From IMG/VR virus record IMGVR_UViG_3300029953_000081, positions 1 through 38,700 of that record: a stretch of 38,700 bases of DNA, one strand, 5' to 3'. The position numbers and the translations under genes are program-made. The notes below the pieces were generated by a model that saw nothing but the letters and a program-made list of their open reading frames with translations, ran no database searches and was not told where the DNA came from. The stretch comes from a virus. Below, one piece after another: positions 6,350 through 15,162 of the stretch. Position 1 is the first letter of the stretch. Every line of letters begins with the position of its first letter.

Positions 6350-6402
6350 AATATAGCGTCCCTTGTCACAATCTGAAGATCAAGTTTAGATATCTTGGTC
6401 AT
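6340..6402 (-). pseudogene. Remnant copy of the 4256-4459 gene start
   Basis: A 20-codon frame, MTKISKLDLQIVTRDAILCL, starts at ATG 6402 behind GGAG (8-base spacing). The first 13 residues match the start of the gene at 4256-4459 in 10 positions, and then the similarity stops. It overlaps the tailspike start. It is either a truncated duplicate or a short leader peptide retained for translational coupling. Confidence 0.5.
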
Positions 6403-6404
6403 GA

Positions 6405-7559
6405 TTAATCTCCCACCCATGCCGAACCATTGTAGAACACAGGGCAGGTCACTGCCCCGCTTCCAGCGAGTGCCGCTCCCGCAAGAGGACAGGCCGTAGT
6501 CTGGTCTGTCACGTATGCCCGCATCCCGACAACGCCAGACGGCAAAGATGAAACCAAATAACCTCTTGTTTTAACCGCGCCGTAGACGTCGAGGTTTGAT
6601 TGAGGCGTTGCCGTGCCGATGCCAATCTTTGGCGAACCCGTCATGACGCCCGTCCCAAAAATGGCACTGCCGATATCCATAAAATTGTAGTATTGCGCCG
6701 TCGTCGGAACGTCGACATTTTCGCCGATGATGATGCACTGATCACAACCCGTTAGATTTGTACCCCCAATATATGCACCGAGAAAAACTGAATTTTGATT
6801 GTTGCCCGTTGTTCCGGTTCCATAGGCGACGTGTGACCCCAAAAATGTCGAGTTACTCGCGTTGGTAACGTAAAATCCGGCGGATACCCCAAGCATTGTG
6901 TTGTCATATACCGGACCGGGATTGAACCCTATGCCTGCGCCATCGCCGATACATATATTATTATTGCCGCTCGTCAAATAGGCGCACGTTTGGTCGCCAA
7001 TGGCGAGATTGTAGCTTCCGGTTTGCATCAGGAACAGCGGACGATAGCCAGAAATGGCGATGTCATTGTTGCCTGTCGTCAGGTGGGATTCCGCTGCATA
7101 GCCAATGGCAACATCATTTGTTCCGCTTGTGATTGCCGACTGAGCACCTGACCCAATGGCGACGCGAGAAGACGACAAGTTTACTGTTAGAGCGTTTTGC
7201 CCATTGATGTCTATGCTCCCATAAACATCTAAAGCAGCAGCGGGACTCGCCGTCCCGATACCGACATTTTCGGTGGTGTAGAGGTTGGTGCCGGTGTCGG
7301 TGAGGGACGACGGGATCAGGTTGCCGGTGCCGTTGCCTTTGTAGATGATGTTCGCGGTCATGGTGGCGAGTCCGGTGCCCCCGTTCGCCACGACAAGCAC
7401 GCCACCTAACGTGACAGTGCCTGTTGTTGCTGTGGCTGGAGTTAATCCTGTTGTCCCACCGCTAAAACTTGTCACAGCCCCTGATCCACTACTGACGAGT
7501 TCGGCTTGCGCTGGCAAGGCGAATAATATAATGGCTAATACTGCGACAAGTATCTTCAT
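6405..7559 (-). CDS. Secreted-type tail fibre-like protein with GIGT repeats
   Basis: 384 residues starting with a signal peptide, MKILVAVLAIILFALPAQA, then low-complexity Gly/Thr/Ser sequence (SSGSGAVTSFSGGTTG), a GGTGLATMTANIIYKG fibre-type motif, and VGIGTASPAAALDVYG-type motifs near residues 98 and 313. The middle repeats short strands (NDVAIGYAAES, NDIAISGYRP, YNLAIGDQT, NNICIGDGAG) suggesting a trimeric beta-structured shaft like head-of-trimeric adhesins. The C-terminus (SLPSGVVGMRAYVTDQT...FYNGSAWVGD) is a cap module that I recall from other alphaproteobacterial phage tail proteins. It shares an ATGA overlap with the gene before it. A receptor-binding or decoration role is inferred. 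Confidence 0.75.
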   Translation of the reverse strand: MKILVAVLAIILFALPAQAELVSSGSGAVTSFSGGTTGLTPATATTGTVTLGGVLVVANGGTGLATMTANIIYKGNGTGNLIPSSLTDTGTNLYTTENVGIGTASPAAALDVYGSIDINGQNALTVNLSSSRVAIGSGAQSAITSGTNDVAIGYAAESHLTTGNNDIAISGYRPLFLMQTGSYNLAIGDQTCAYLTSGNNNICIGDGAGIGFNPGPVYDNTMLGVSAGFYVTNASNSTFLGSHVAYGTGTTGNNQNSVFLGAYIGGTNLTGCDQCIIIGENVDVPTTAQYYNFMDIGSAIFGTGVMTGSPKIGIGTATPQSNLDVYGAVKTRGYLVSSLPSGVVGMRAYVTDQTTACPLAGAALAGSGAVTCPVFYNGSAWVGD

Positions 7560-8008
7560 AGAATTTCACCTGTGAAGAATGCCGTTGAACTCGATGTTTG
7601 CGTGAAACATCCTGTGCTGCTAAACACAACGGATATACCTGTGCTCATCCGCAAAGGGAATGGCGTAAAGGCAATGCCAAGCGTTCCCGGACTGCCAGCC
7701 AAGTAATAGCATGCCACCGGAGTGACAGAACCGTCAGATGGAGCCGTTGCAGAGTTATAAATCAAAACGTAGCCCGCCGAACTACTCGTAACGGAAAGTC
7801 CAAACAGAGTCCCAGATGACGCTTTAAAAACGTGGCTAGATTCCGTTGTGGCTGAGTTAACGGGTACATTTGAGGATCTAAAGCATGCGGTAATGCCGCC
7901 GGGACATCCCGTAATTGTCGGATAGCTTGGCTCGACCTGCTGCGCTGTTTGTGCGTGAGAAACACCGCACAAAGCAAAAAAGGACAAGAGAATGAGAACT
8001 TTTTTCAT
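7556..8008 (-). CDS. Tail-associated protein with signal peptide
   Basis: About 150 residues from ATG 8008, preceded by GGAG eight bases upstream; an alternative ATG at 8032 overlaps the previous stop (ATGA). The N-terminus MKKVLILLSFFALCGVSHAQ is a signal peptide with SHA cleavage site. The mature part is a small beta-rich domain (SSSAGYVLIYNSATAPSDGS, SSTAFFTGEIL) with four Cys. Proteins like this sit beside tail fibres in related phages; the function is unknown to me, perhaps a host-contact module. It is the third exported-looking protein in the tail fibre cluster. Confidence 0.68.
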   Translation of the reverse strand: MKKVLILLSFFALCGVSHAQTAQQVEPSYPTITGCPGGITACFRSSNVPVNSATTESSHVFKASSGTLFGLSVTSSSAGYVLIYNSATAPSDGSVTPVACYYLAGSPGTLGIAFTPFPLRMSTGISVVFSSTGCFTQTSSSTAFFTGEIL

Positions 8009-8028
8009 TAGTTTGCTCCATTTGGATT

Positions 8029-8430
8029 TCATATCGATAACCATCCCAGAGAAGAATCGTAAAGTTGTATGCAGCCGTTATTGGTATAAACTTGGTTCAC
8101 GCCCTTAATCGATCCCGTAGCTGGTTGCGGCGTAATCGGGTATTGGTAGGCGGTTCCGGCAAAATCGAATATCCATATGCTTTCACGCGAACCCGTGCTG
8201 GTAGGGATAGGAAGAAACTTATTAGCCCCAGTTGAACTGTTAAAGATGTTGATAGAGCCAAGTGCCGCCAAATTTCCTGTTGTTCCACTTGAAACAACCT
8301 GCTCGGACGCAATACCACCGCCACCACCAAGTTCCGCAATGGCTCCCGTTGTGGTCTGAAATGTTCTCCCAGACGGCATACCATCGAAGAAAACCCCTCT
8401 CACCTCCAATGTTTCATTGCCAACCAACAT
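8029..8430 (-). CDS. Small tail or decoration protein with GNETL module
   Basis: 133 residues; ATG 8430 is chosen because AAGGAG lies eight bases upstream, while the longer frame to 8481 has none. The N-terminus LVGNETLEVRGVFFDGMPSG closely parallels the start of the fibre-like protein at 24739-25998 (LSGNETLRAFGVSSNGQPSG), including the later TTGxIAxLxE. The remainder (ASEQVVSSGTTGNLAALGSI...YDSSLGWLSI) is beta-rich and lacks a signal peptide. The shared module suggests both proteins attach to the virion in a similar way. Confidence 0.7.
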   Translation of the reverse strand: MLVGNETLEVRGVFFDGMPSGRTFQTTTGAIAELGGGGGIASEQVVSSGTTGNLAALGSINIFNSSTGANKFLPIPTSTGSRESIWIFDFAGTAYQYPITPQPATGSIKGVNQVYTNNGCIQLYDSSLGWLSI

Positions 8431-8512
8431 CAACTGCTCCTTATGGCATAGAGAGACAGTTTGCCGGTTGCTCCCGTGCATAAACGGGAATAGAGGAATG
8501 TTTTTTTCAACC

Positions 8513-9940
8513 TCAAGCCCTCCTTATGCCGTAAAGGGAAAATGATCCCGAAGAAATGTTGCCGCCATTGGTCAATATCTTGATGTCATTATACGGGCCG
8601 GAAACAGGCTGCACACCTCCGCCCGTATACGAAAGAACCGATCCGGATTGAGAATATGACTGACCTTGAAATACGATTTGAGTTTGATTTGTCGAGCTTA
8701 AATTCATAAGAATTATTTTCCCCGACGTTCCGGGGGTACTGGCGTTGTTTACGCCATCAGGTGCAAAGTTAAACCCTACATCACTGGCATTACGCGCTAC
8801 ACCTGATCCTCCTACGGATGTTATCCCCCACACAGACCAGACATAATTGGCCGTAATGTAGGTACCAGATGCGCCTATCTGGATTAGTAAATAGGCTCCA
8901 GCGCTCACCGGAACAACCGCAGAATACCGCAATTCATAGTGATCATATCCTGAAGGGATTCCGGCAAAAGACACTGTGGCAGAATTGCTCGCAGTGACTG
9001 TTGGGAATAAAAGAACGTCACTTGCGCCAGAGGCTCCTCGATCCACATAGCCCTGAGTGGCAATTTGGACACCGCCTGTCCCAGCCGTTCCTGTGGGGGC
9101 ATGGGGTGTGCCGGTAAAAACTGGACTCGACAATGGCGCGAACGATGCCGCCACAAAGGCAGTAGAAGCGGCACTGTTATCCGCATCCCCAGGAGATGCC
9201 GTCGGAACTGATATGGATCCGCTCGTAAAACTATTGCTTCCAGAATAGGTATTGTTGCCCGTAAAGGAATTATTTCCAGAAAGGGCAATGCCTCCTAAAT
9301 TATTTAATGCTTGCCCAGAAGTTGTTGCCCCCGTACCACCATTGGCAACCGACAAAGGAAGCGGGGCATTTGGAATCGTTGATGGTATAATTAAAACCCA
9401 ATCATCGTTTCCTAAATCGGTCGCCCAGACGGATGACGTATTAGCGTTCACACATAAATAATAACTTCCAGTATTTGCTCCGTTGATGCCGTCTTGAACT
9501 ATGTCAGCATAATTATAAACTGCGCTAGTTTGCCATACTCCGCGATAAGAACCGCTTCTCGCAGCTATTTGTTGAATCTCCATGCACAAAATATCAAGGG
9601 CTTGTTCAGTAACAATTGGATACTGATTGCCTTGATTGGATATTTCTGCTGCTTGCGTAAGAGGGAGAACGCGTGAAATGGTCAGCGATGTTCCATTGGC
9701 AATCGGCGATCCTGACAAAGGATATGTAACGGTTCCACCTTGCCCCCAAATTTGCCCCGTAGCTGGGGAATTGAGAGAAACGCTATAGGCGGTGGACGGA
9801 AGGGAGATGGTAGTACCAGAAGCGGCGGTATAAACCACATTGATGTCAGATACGGCAACGCCAATGAATGGAAACGCAAAAACGGTTTGCGAGCCGTTTC
9901 CGCCGACGACGATAGTGCTGCTGGTGGTCGAAACGGTCAC
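8513..9940 (-). CDS. Tail fibre protein, T7 gp17-like N-terminus
   Basis: 475 residues, start GTG at 9940 (GGA six bases upstream; no in-frame ATG before the upstream stop). The first 130 residues (VVGGNGSQTVFAFPFIGVAV, ...YPIVTEQALDILCMEIQQIA) match the T7-type fibre domain that attaches fibres to the tail. Then come a central carbohydrate-module-like strand set (YRGVWQTSAVYNYADIV), the common fibre motif PLSVANGGTGATTSGQAL, and a C-terminal beta-sandwich-like region (SGYDHYELRYSAVVPVSAGA). It should recognise the host surface. A four-codon frame ATGGAACGCAAGTGA overlaps the GTG and could couple initiation. Confidence 0.85.
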   Translation of the reverse strand: MTVSTTSSTIVVGGNGSQTVFAFPFIGVAVSDINVVYTAASGTTISLPSTAYSVSLNSPATGQIWGQGGTVTYPLSGSPIANGTSLTISRVLPLTQAAEISNQGNQYPIVTEQALDILCMEIQQIAARSGSYRGVWQTSAVYNYADIVQDGINGANTGSYYLCVNANTSSVWATDLGNDDWVLIIPSTIPNAPLPLSVANGGTGATTSGQALNNLGGIALSGNNSFTGNNTYSGSNSFTSGSISVPTASPGDADNSAASTAFVAASFAPLSSPVFTGTPHAPTGTAGTGGVQIATQGYVDRGASGASDVLLFPTVTASNSATVSFAGIPSGYDHYELRYSAVVPVSAGAYLLIQIGASGTYITANYVWSVWGITSVGGSGVARNASDVGFNFAPDGVNNASTPGTSGKIILMNLSSTNQTQIVFQGQSYSQSGSVLSYTGGGVQPVSGPYNDIKILTNGGNISSGSFSLYGIRRA

Positions 9941-9964
9941 TTGCGTTCCATCTATTGGGATACA

Positions 9965-9979
9965 GCGTCATCACGACGC
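9965..9979 (-). repeat. Hairpin repeat upstream of the tail fibre gene
   Basis: Minus strand GCGTCGTGATGACGC, a 5-pair stem with a 5-base loop, 24 bases before the fibre start codon. The identical 15 bases occur ahead of the portal gene at 32868-32882. Possibly an RNA processing or translation control site. Confidence 0.45.
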
Positions 9980-10030
9980 GATTTATCGGGCAGATATTAT
10001 CACTTAATCGTAGAATTGGATAGGGAATAT

Positions 10031-12484
10031 TTAGTGCATTCCTCCACCTAGTTTACCATTCCCCAACACTCCGCTTGATGCATTTCCTTTGGCAAGATAA
10101 ACGCCGGGAACACCATAGGGAACTCCAGCCCCCGGAACATACCCGATCATTGCATTCCCGGTTTCTTTTCTCAGGCGCTGGTTCGTTCTTTCCCACCATC
10201 CCGGACTCGCAGCTTCCAAAAGATGGTAGGCAAGCAAGTAATCATATGCCCCTTTAACATAGAAAAGATTGGCAAATGGGACATGATTAACCGCTATGTG
10301 GGCTAGATCAGGCCATAGTTTATTTTTCTCTCCCTCTACATCGCCAACGGCTTTTCCGTATAGAGAGGCGATATCGTTCACATCCCCTACAACGGGGCCA
10401 GCAAGTGCAACAATTCCTTGTGTTCCCATGCGCTGTATTTGACCGAATAGCTCATCCCCAAGGATGCCAAGCGCCCCGCTGTTTGCCGTTGCTTCCAAAA
10501 TAGTTTTGATACTTAGGGGATCAGGAGCGGGACGCCCAGCTAACTTTGCGTTCATAACCATTCTGGCATAACCGGCAGGTACGCCAATGGCAACGAGCAT
10601 TCCCATATTATAGACGACTTCTTTTTTAGAAAGACTTTGGTAAATATTACGTTCGAGGATTTGGTTATAAGCTGCCAGAGGCCATGCCTTGAATTGCAAT
10701 AAAAACTTAATTCCTTCGCTCGTTAACGTTCCCTTCTTAAGATTGCCATACATCAAGGCCTGTTCTTTGATGCCGGGAGTAACAACGCCTTCACGGGCGG
10801 CATCCGAATAATAGGAAAGGATTTTGTCTGAAAGGTTTCCAGCGTCAGGATGTCCGGCTAAACCTTCTTTAATCGAAGTCGGTGTTAGGTATTTGTTGCC
10901 ATTAAAATCCCGAAGATTTGGCTCTGTCTTTTGGATTAAACTCCATTTATCAGCATTAATGCCATAGCGGGATAATTGCTTTTGAACATGAGGTTCTAAA
11001 TCCTCAAATTTAGTCGCGATGTTTGATGCAAGATTTTGGGAAAGCATACTCTTAATGCCAGCTTTCCATCGGTCAAAAAGAAAGTGAATGCCAGTAGCAT
11101 CCATATGCTTTGTGGCGAATGAACTGATTTTTCCGGGCAAGGTACTCTCTCCGAAAACATTGGCTTGCTGTCGGAACATGCCGTCGCCGTAGGCTCCGTT
11201 CTCTGCGGCGATCTTGGCATACTCACCTTCTGGCTTACCTTCAAATATGCTCTTTGCCATAGTGCCAAAAGCACTTAGTCTATTGATGCCGTTATGTGCC
11301 GCCATATTAGGAATTGAATAAACGCCTGAAAAGAAATGCGTCCACATCACACCGCCCAAGTGCATGGTGCTTTCCAAAGCGCGAATTACAGGCCCAGCCT
11401 TGGCGACAAAACCCATGTTGGCAGGAATGTTTGCCGTTCCGTCAAGTGCGGCCATTTCGTTTCTGATGTTTGTCGATTTATCTCTAAAATCCCTGACCTC
11501 GTCTCCTTGGCTTTTATACGTTTTCTCAACGCGACGCATAATCATGTTAAGATTAGCCATTGGATTAGTTCCGAACTTCTCCATCAACGCGCCAGCTTTC
11601 GCCATGCGATCAAAAATAGAAGAGACGGTTGAGGCCAGATTTGGGTTTTTGCCGTACTTTTGAGAATAGGAATAGGCGGATTCGCCGTCCTTCCAGACTA
11701 TTGCGCGATGTGCTGAAACCTTATTAGAGACGTTTAGGGTATTCTCAAAATCCTTGCCGACAAAACCACTTTCTGTTGAGCCGATTTTTTCATGTACTCC
11801 CGTATAAAGGCTATCATACATATCGCGCATGACGCGCATCTGCATATTTTGGGCTGTTTCCCCTTTATTAGGGACATCACCAATGAATGTTTTTGGCGAA
11901 ATCCATTGCTTTACATCGTTAAACCAAGCGTTAAAGGCTTCATCCAAAGTCTTTCCTGAACCAGCAGCAGCGCGTAATTTTTCCGAATCGTGACTGGTTG
12001 CAATTGCGTAATCACGAGCGTCTTTAATCCTTCCTCCCACCGCATTTACATCATCACGGGCAGCGTCAGTGAAATGGATAATTATCTTTGCGAGTGTTGA
12101 AATGGGCGAGTTCGCGACCTTCTCACCGTTCTGCAATTTATACATTGCGCCATAAACATCTTTATCCATCAATCCGGAATTAAAAGCCTTGGTCAGATTA
12201 TTTTTGCGCAATTCTTCGTTAAATAAAGTGCTGTATTGCTCGCGTTTTGCCACCCATTTGCTTTGAACGCTGTCAGCGGCATCTTTGATGTTTTTGTATG
12301 TTCCGCGCAATAAGCCATGAAGCGTTTCTGCCGCGTTCTTTATGCCTCCATTAGTAGCGACTTTGTTCATTACTTTGTCGCGCTTCATAGCCGCGTCAAG
12401 GGCATCCATTTTCTTCTCGCGGGCTTCCTGCGCATCGCGCATAGCCTTAAGATATTCCCCGCGTTCAAGGCTGCATGTTGCCAT
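10031..12484 (-). CDS. Internal virion protein, gp16-like C-terminal part
   Basis: 817 residues, helical and basic, starting MATCSLERGEYLKAMRDAQE in a TGATG overlap with the previous gene. Helical segments of mixed polarity run throughout (TLHGLLRGTYKNIKDAADSV; HLGGVMWTHFFSGVYSIPNM), and the region FLLQFKAWPLAAYNQILERN followed by VVYNMGMLVAIGVPAGYARM resembles the C-terminal domain of T7-like gp16 ejection proteins. The Gly-rich end (GVPYGVPGVYLAKGNASSGV) is typical of ejected core proteins. It likely enters the cell during DNA injection and helps form the channel across the envelope. Confidence 0.75.
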   Translation of the reverse strand: MATCSLERGEYLKAMRDAQEAREKKMDALDAAMKRDKVMNKVATNGGIKNAAETLHGLLRGTYKNIKDAADSVQSKWVAKREQYSTLFNEELRKNNLTKAFNSGLMDKDVYGAMYKLQNGEKVANSPISTLAKIIIHFTDAARDDVNAVGGRIKDARDYAIATSHDSEKLRAAAGSGKTLDEAFNAWFNDVKQWISPKTFIGDVPNKGETAQNMQMRVMRDMYDSLYTGVHEKIGSTESGFVGKDFENTLNVSNKVSAHRAIVWKDGESAYSYSQKYGKNPNLASTVSSIFDRMAKAGALMEKFGTNPMANLNMIMRRVEKTYKSQGDEVRDFRDKSTNIRNEMAALDGTANIPANMGFVAKAGPVIRALESTMHLGGVMWTHFFSGVYSIPNMAAHNGINRLSAFGTMAKSIFEGKPEGEYAKIAAENGAYGDGMFRQQANVFGESTLPGKISSFATKHMDATGIHFLFDRWKAGIKSMLSQNLASNIATKFEDLEPHVQKQLSRYGINADKWSLIQKTEPNLRDFNGNKYLTPTSIKEGLAGHPDAGNLSDKILSYYSDAAREGVVTPGIKEQALMYGNLKKGTLTSEGIKFLLQFKAWPLAAYNQILERNIYQSLSKKEVVYNMGMLVAIGVPAGYARMVMNAKLAGRPAPDPLSIKTILEATANSGALGILGDELFGQIQRMGTQGIVALAGPVVGDVNDIASLYGKAVGDVEGEKNKLWPDLAHIAVNHVPFANLFYVKGAYDYLLAYHLLEAASPGWWERTNQRLRKETGNAMIGYVPGAGVPYGVPGVYLAKGNASSGVLGNGKLGGGMH

Positions 12485-15162
12485 CAGATACCGTTCTCAT
12501 TCAGGCATTGCCCAAGTTCTTTCATTTTTTCAGCATATGCCTTATCAGCATCGGCAGCTTCTTTATAGGATTGTTGCAAATCTCCACGTTCTTCTGTTGT
12601 CATGCCTGATGTATCAAGAGATTTCTCTGCACTGGCAATACGCAAATCAAGTTCGTCCCCACCGCCGATAACACTTTTAAACAATCCTTCGTCGGCTGGT
12701 TTCTGCTCAACCTTCGGTTTAATTTTATCTCCACGCGATTCCATGGCTTGCTTGGCGGATTTCTCCATGCCACCTAGAACACCTTGCTTTCCGCCTCCGA
12801 TGACGTTTTTGGCTGGTTCGAAAGTTGCGCCTGCGCCTGCTCGTCCACCGTCGTCTCCTGCGCCTTCGGTTCGGCGTCCAGCATCGCCTGTGTCGATTGG
12901 TTGAGTGCCTTCGCCGCGTCCCTCGTTTCCGGTTTGAGGTTCGGGTCGTTCATTGCCTGCGCCGACTTCTGGCTCATGTCCAGTATGTGCGCTTTCAGAT
13001 GAGGCTTCATTGGCATTGGATTCCTCCATATCAGGGTAATAGTCGTGTTCGGAATGCTCCCCATCAAGTTCTTCAACGAAGTTCTTCTCAAGGGCGGCTT
13101 CTTTTGTTCTGCGCTCAAGTTCATCACGAATTTCTTCTGGTTCCAATCCAGTCGTATCAATGCCCATTTCTCCAGCATGACGCTCTAAATCATCCTCATA
13201 ATCTAACGCATTTCCTTTTTTTCCAATATGTTCTTTTTCCAAGGCATCAAAAAGATCATCATGGGTTAATGTCTCTGGATTTTTGGTATCGTATTCCTTG
13301 TCGGTAATCCAGTCTCTAGCGTGTTCCAGTGCCTCATCATACGACATACCTTTTTTCTGGTATAGACGACCACGGTTAGTCATTATGCCACGCATATCCC
13401 TGTTCTTGAGATAGCCGCTTTCATCCCTCATGCCACCAGCTTGGGCGATGCTTTGGAGAATATTTTTAGGTTCACCCATTTTTTTATTTTTAGCGGCCTC
13501 ACTACGATTAATGCGTTCTTGCATTTTCTTATTAGCAGCAGCATCTTCAGGCGTTATCTCGGCTCCGGTGCGCTTAAACGTAGTTGGTATATCTACATTT
13601 CCGGTCTTTCCTTCAGCGTTCGCTTTAACAGCGCTTAAAACATCTTCGCTGCCCTTGCGAATTTCGCCGTCCGACAAGCCAACAGTATTTTTGAGATAAT
13701 CAATATACTTGTCATGCGACTTGCTCTTACCGCTCGACTTCTCGCGAACAATGTAAAGGGCTTTATCGACATCACTTGCAAATTGTGGTGATTTTGCGCC
13801 CTTGAGTGCTTTCGGCAGTTCCGGGAAGGATTCTGGCTTTGGAGCAGGTATTGCTGACTTTGGAGCCTCAGATGGAATAGACTCGGCCAATGTAACCGAT
13901 TTCCATAATGGATTGGCGTTTGGTTTTCCCGCTTCAATATCCGACGAAGAACGGGGTTTCACAGCATCTTCCGGATTAAGACGCCCTGCCTTGATCCTCG
14001 CTATTTCCCTCACAACATCGTCGTTGACCCCGGATAATCCTGCATTTGATAATTCCTGTTTTACGGTATCAGTGTAGCGGTTGATCTCATTATCAGGAAG
14101 GCGCGAAGGTTTTGGCTCTACTTTTAATCCGTTGGGGATAATATTCTGTTTTGCCGCCGCAATCTCTTCAGGCGTCATATTAGGAGAATAGCCATTCTGG
14201 TTTTGACGCGTCCTATCGTCTGCAATCTGCGACAAGTCAGGGGACTGTCCGCCACGGCCTACAACAGATTCAGGGTCAACAGGGCGACCATTGACAATAT
14301 CCGCAATAGTTGAATTTATGGCCGCTTCTTTAACGGGGGCAGGGGAACGCACTATATCTGCAGCTTGCGCCTGAAAATCAGTCTTTAATGTCTGTGCCCT
14401 CATTAATTCATCTGGCTTTAGAACGCCAGCTTTATGCAAGGCACCAAAACCGCCGTGTATCAATGCGCCGCCAACTGCGCCAAACGCCAAATCATTTAAT
14501 GCTGCATGTAAATCATAGTCTCCACCCTGATATTGGCTGATGCCGAGTTGCGCAGCAGCGAGAGGAACCATTGAGGTTGTACCGCCAGCCGCACCAGAAA
14601 CAACCCTCGCTGCTGTTCTCGCTGTTACAGATGAGGCATCAACGCCCAAAGCGTCAAGACCAGCCAGAACTTTTCCGCCACCCAGAATAGCGCCGCCGTA
14701 AGACATGGCGGCTAAACTGGCTGGATCAGCTAAGGTAGCGGCTGCGCCAGCCAAAAATGTCGCAGGCAATCCACTCGCATTACTGTAACGCGCAGTCATA
14801 TTATCGTTTACTAATTCCCTTTGCTTATCCTTGATAAGCATATTGGCGACATTCTCATACATAGGCTCATCGGTAATCTTTGTCGGTTTTCCATCATTTC
14901 CTATAGGAGCCGATGCATTAATTTGTTGGGCTGAAATTTTTTGTGTGTTTGGCAAATCAAGCCCAAAAGCATCCGATAAAACATCGGTGCCATGAACAAC
15001 ATTTTCGGCCAAAAATGAACCGGCCTTGCGGGTGAAATTATTGGTTATATCCGCGCCAATCATTCCGGTAAAAGACGGGGCTTCCTGCTGAAATTCAGAT
15101 GCCGCGCCTTGAAGCGGATTCTGTGGAATAGGGCTATCTTCTATAAAATCTTGAAAAGCCAT
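12484..15162 (-). CDS. Large internal virion (ejection) protein
   Basis: 892 residues. A hydrophobic Gly/Ala-rich stretch near residues 130-250 (LPATFLAGAAATLADPASLA, AFGAVGGALIHGGFGALHKA) could insert in a membrane, as in T7-like ejection proteins. The middle and C-terminal parts are highly charged and low in complexity (Glu/Gly/Arg-rich SAHTGHEPEVGAGNERPEPQ), ending in a helical segment with ELDLRIASAEKSLDTSGM. TAATG coupling joins it to the transglycosylase gene. It probably forms the injected channel together with its neighbours. No enzymatic motif is seen. Confidence 0.7.
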   Translation of the reverse strand: MAFQDFIEDSPIPQNPLQGAASEFQQEAPSFTGMIGADITNNFTRKAGSFLAENVVHGTDVLSDAFGLDLPNTQKISAQQINASAPIGNDGKPTKITDEPMYENVANMLIKDKQRELVNDNMTARYSNASGLPATFLAGAAATLADPASLAAMSYGGAILGGGKVLAGLDALGVDASSVTARTAARVVSGAAGGTTSMVPLAAAQLGISQYQGGDYDLHAALNDLAFGAVGGALIHGGFGALHKAGVLKPDELMRAQTLKTDFQAQAADIVRSPAPVKEAAINSTIADIVNGRPVDPESVVGRGGQSPDLSQIADDRTRQNQNGYSPNMTPEEIAAAKQNIIPNGLKVEPKPSRLPDNEINRYTDTVKQELSNAGLSGVNDDVVREIARIKAGRLNPEDAVKPRSSSDIEAGKPNANPLWKSVTLAESIPSEAPKSAIPAPKPESFPELPKALKGAKSPQFASDVDKALYIVREKSSGKSKSHDKYIDYLKNTVGLSDGEIRKGSEDVLSAVKANAEGKTGNVDIPTTFKRTGAEITPEDAAANKKMQERINRSEAAKNKKMGEPKNILQSIAQAGGMRDESGYLKNRDMRGIMTNRGRLYQKKGMSYDEALEHARDWITDKEYDTKNPETLTHDDLFDALEKEHIGKKGNALDYEDDLERHAGEMGIDTTGLEPEEIRDELERRTKEAALEKNFVEELDGEHSEHDYYPDMEESNANEASSESAHTGHEPEVGAGNERPEPQTGNEGRGEGTQPIDTGDAGRRTEGAGDDGGRAGAGATFEPAKNVIGGGKQGVLGGMEKSAKQAMESRGDKIKPKVEQKPADEGLFKSVIGGGDELDLRIASAEKSLDTSGMTTEERGDLQQSYKEAADADKAYAEKMKELGQCLNENGI

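Noticed and set aside
4469-9940. Diversity-generating retroelement target, suggested by the BPP-1-like head genes
   Set aside because: No reverse transcriptase gene, no template/variable repeat pair and no lectin-type variable domain were seen in the window.
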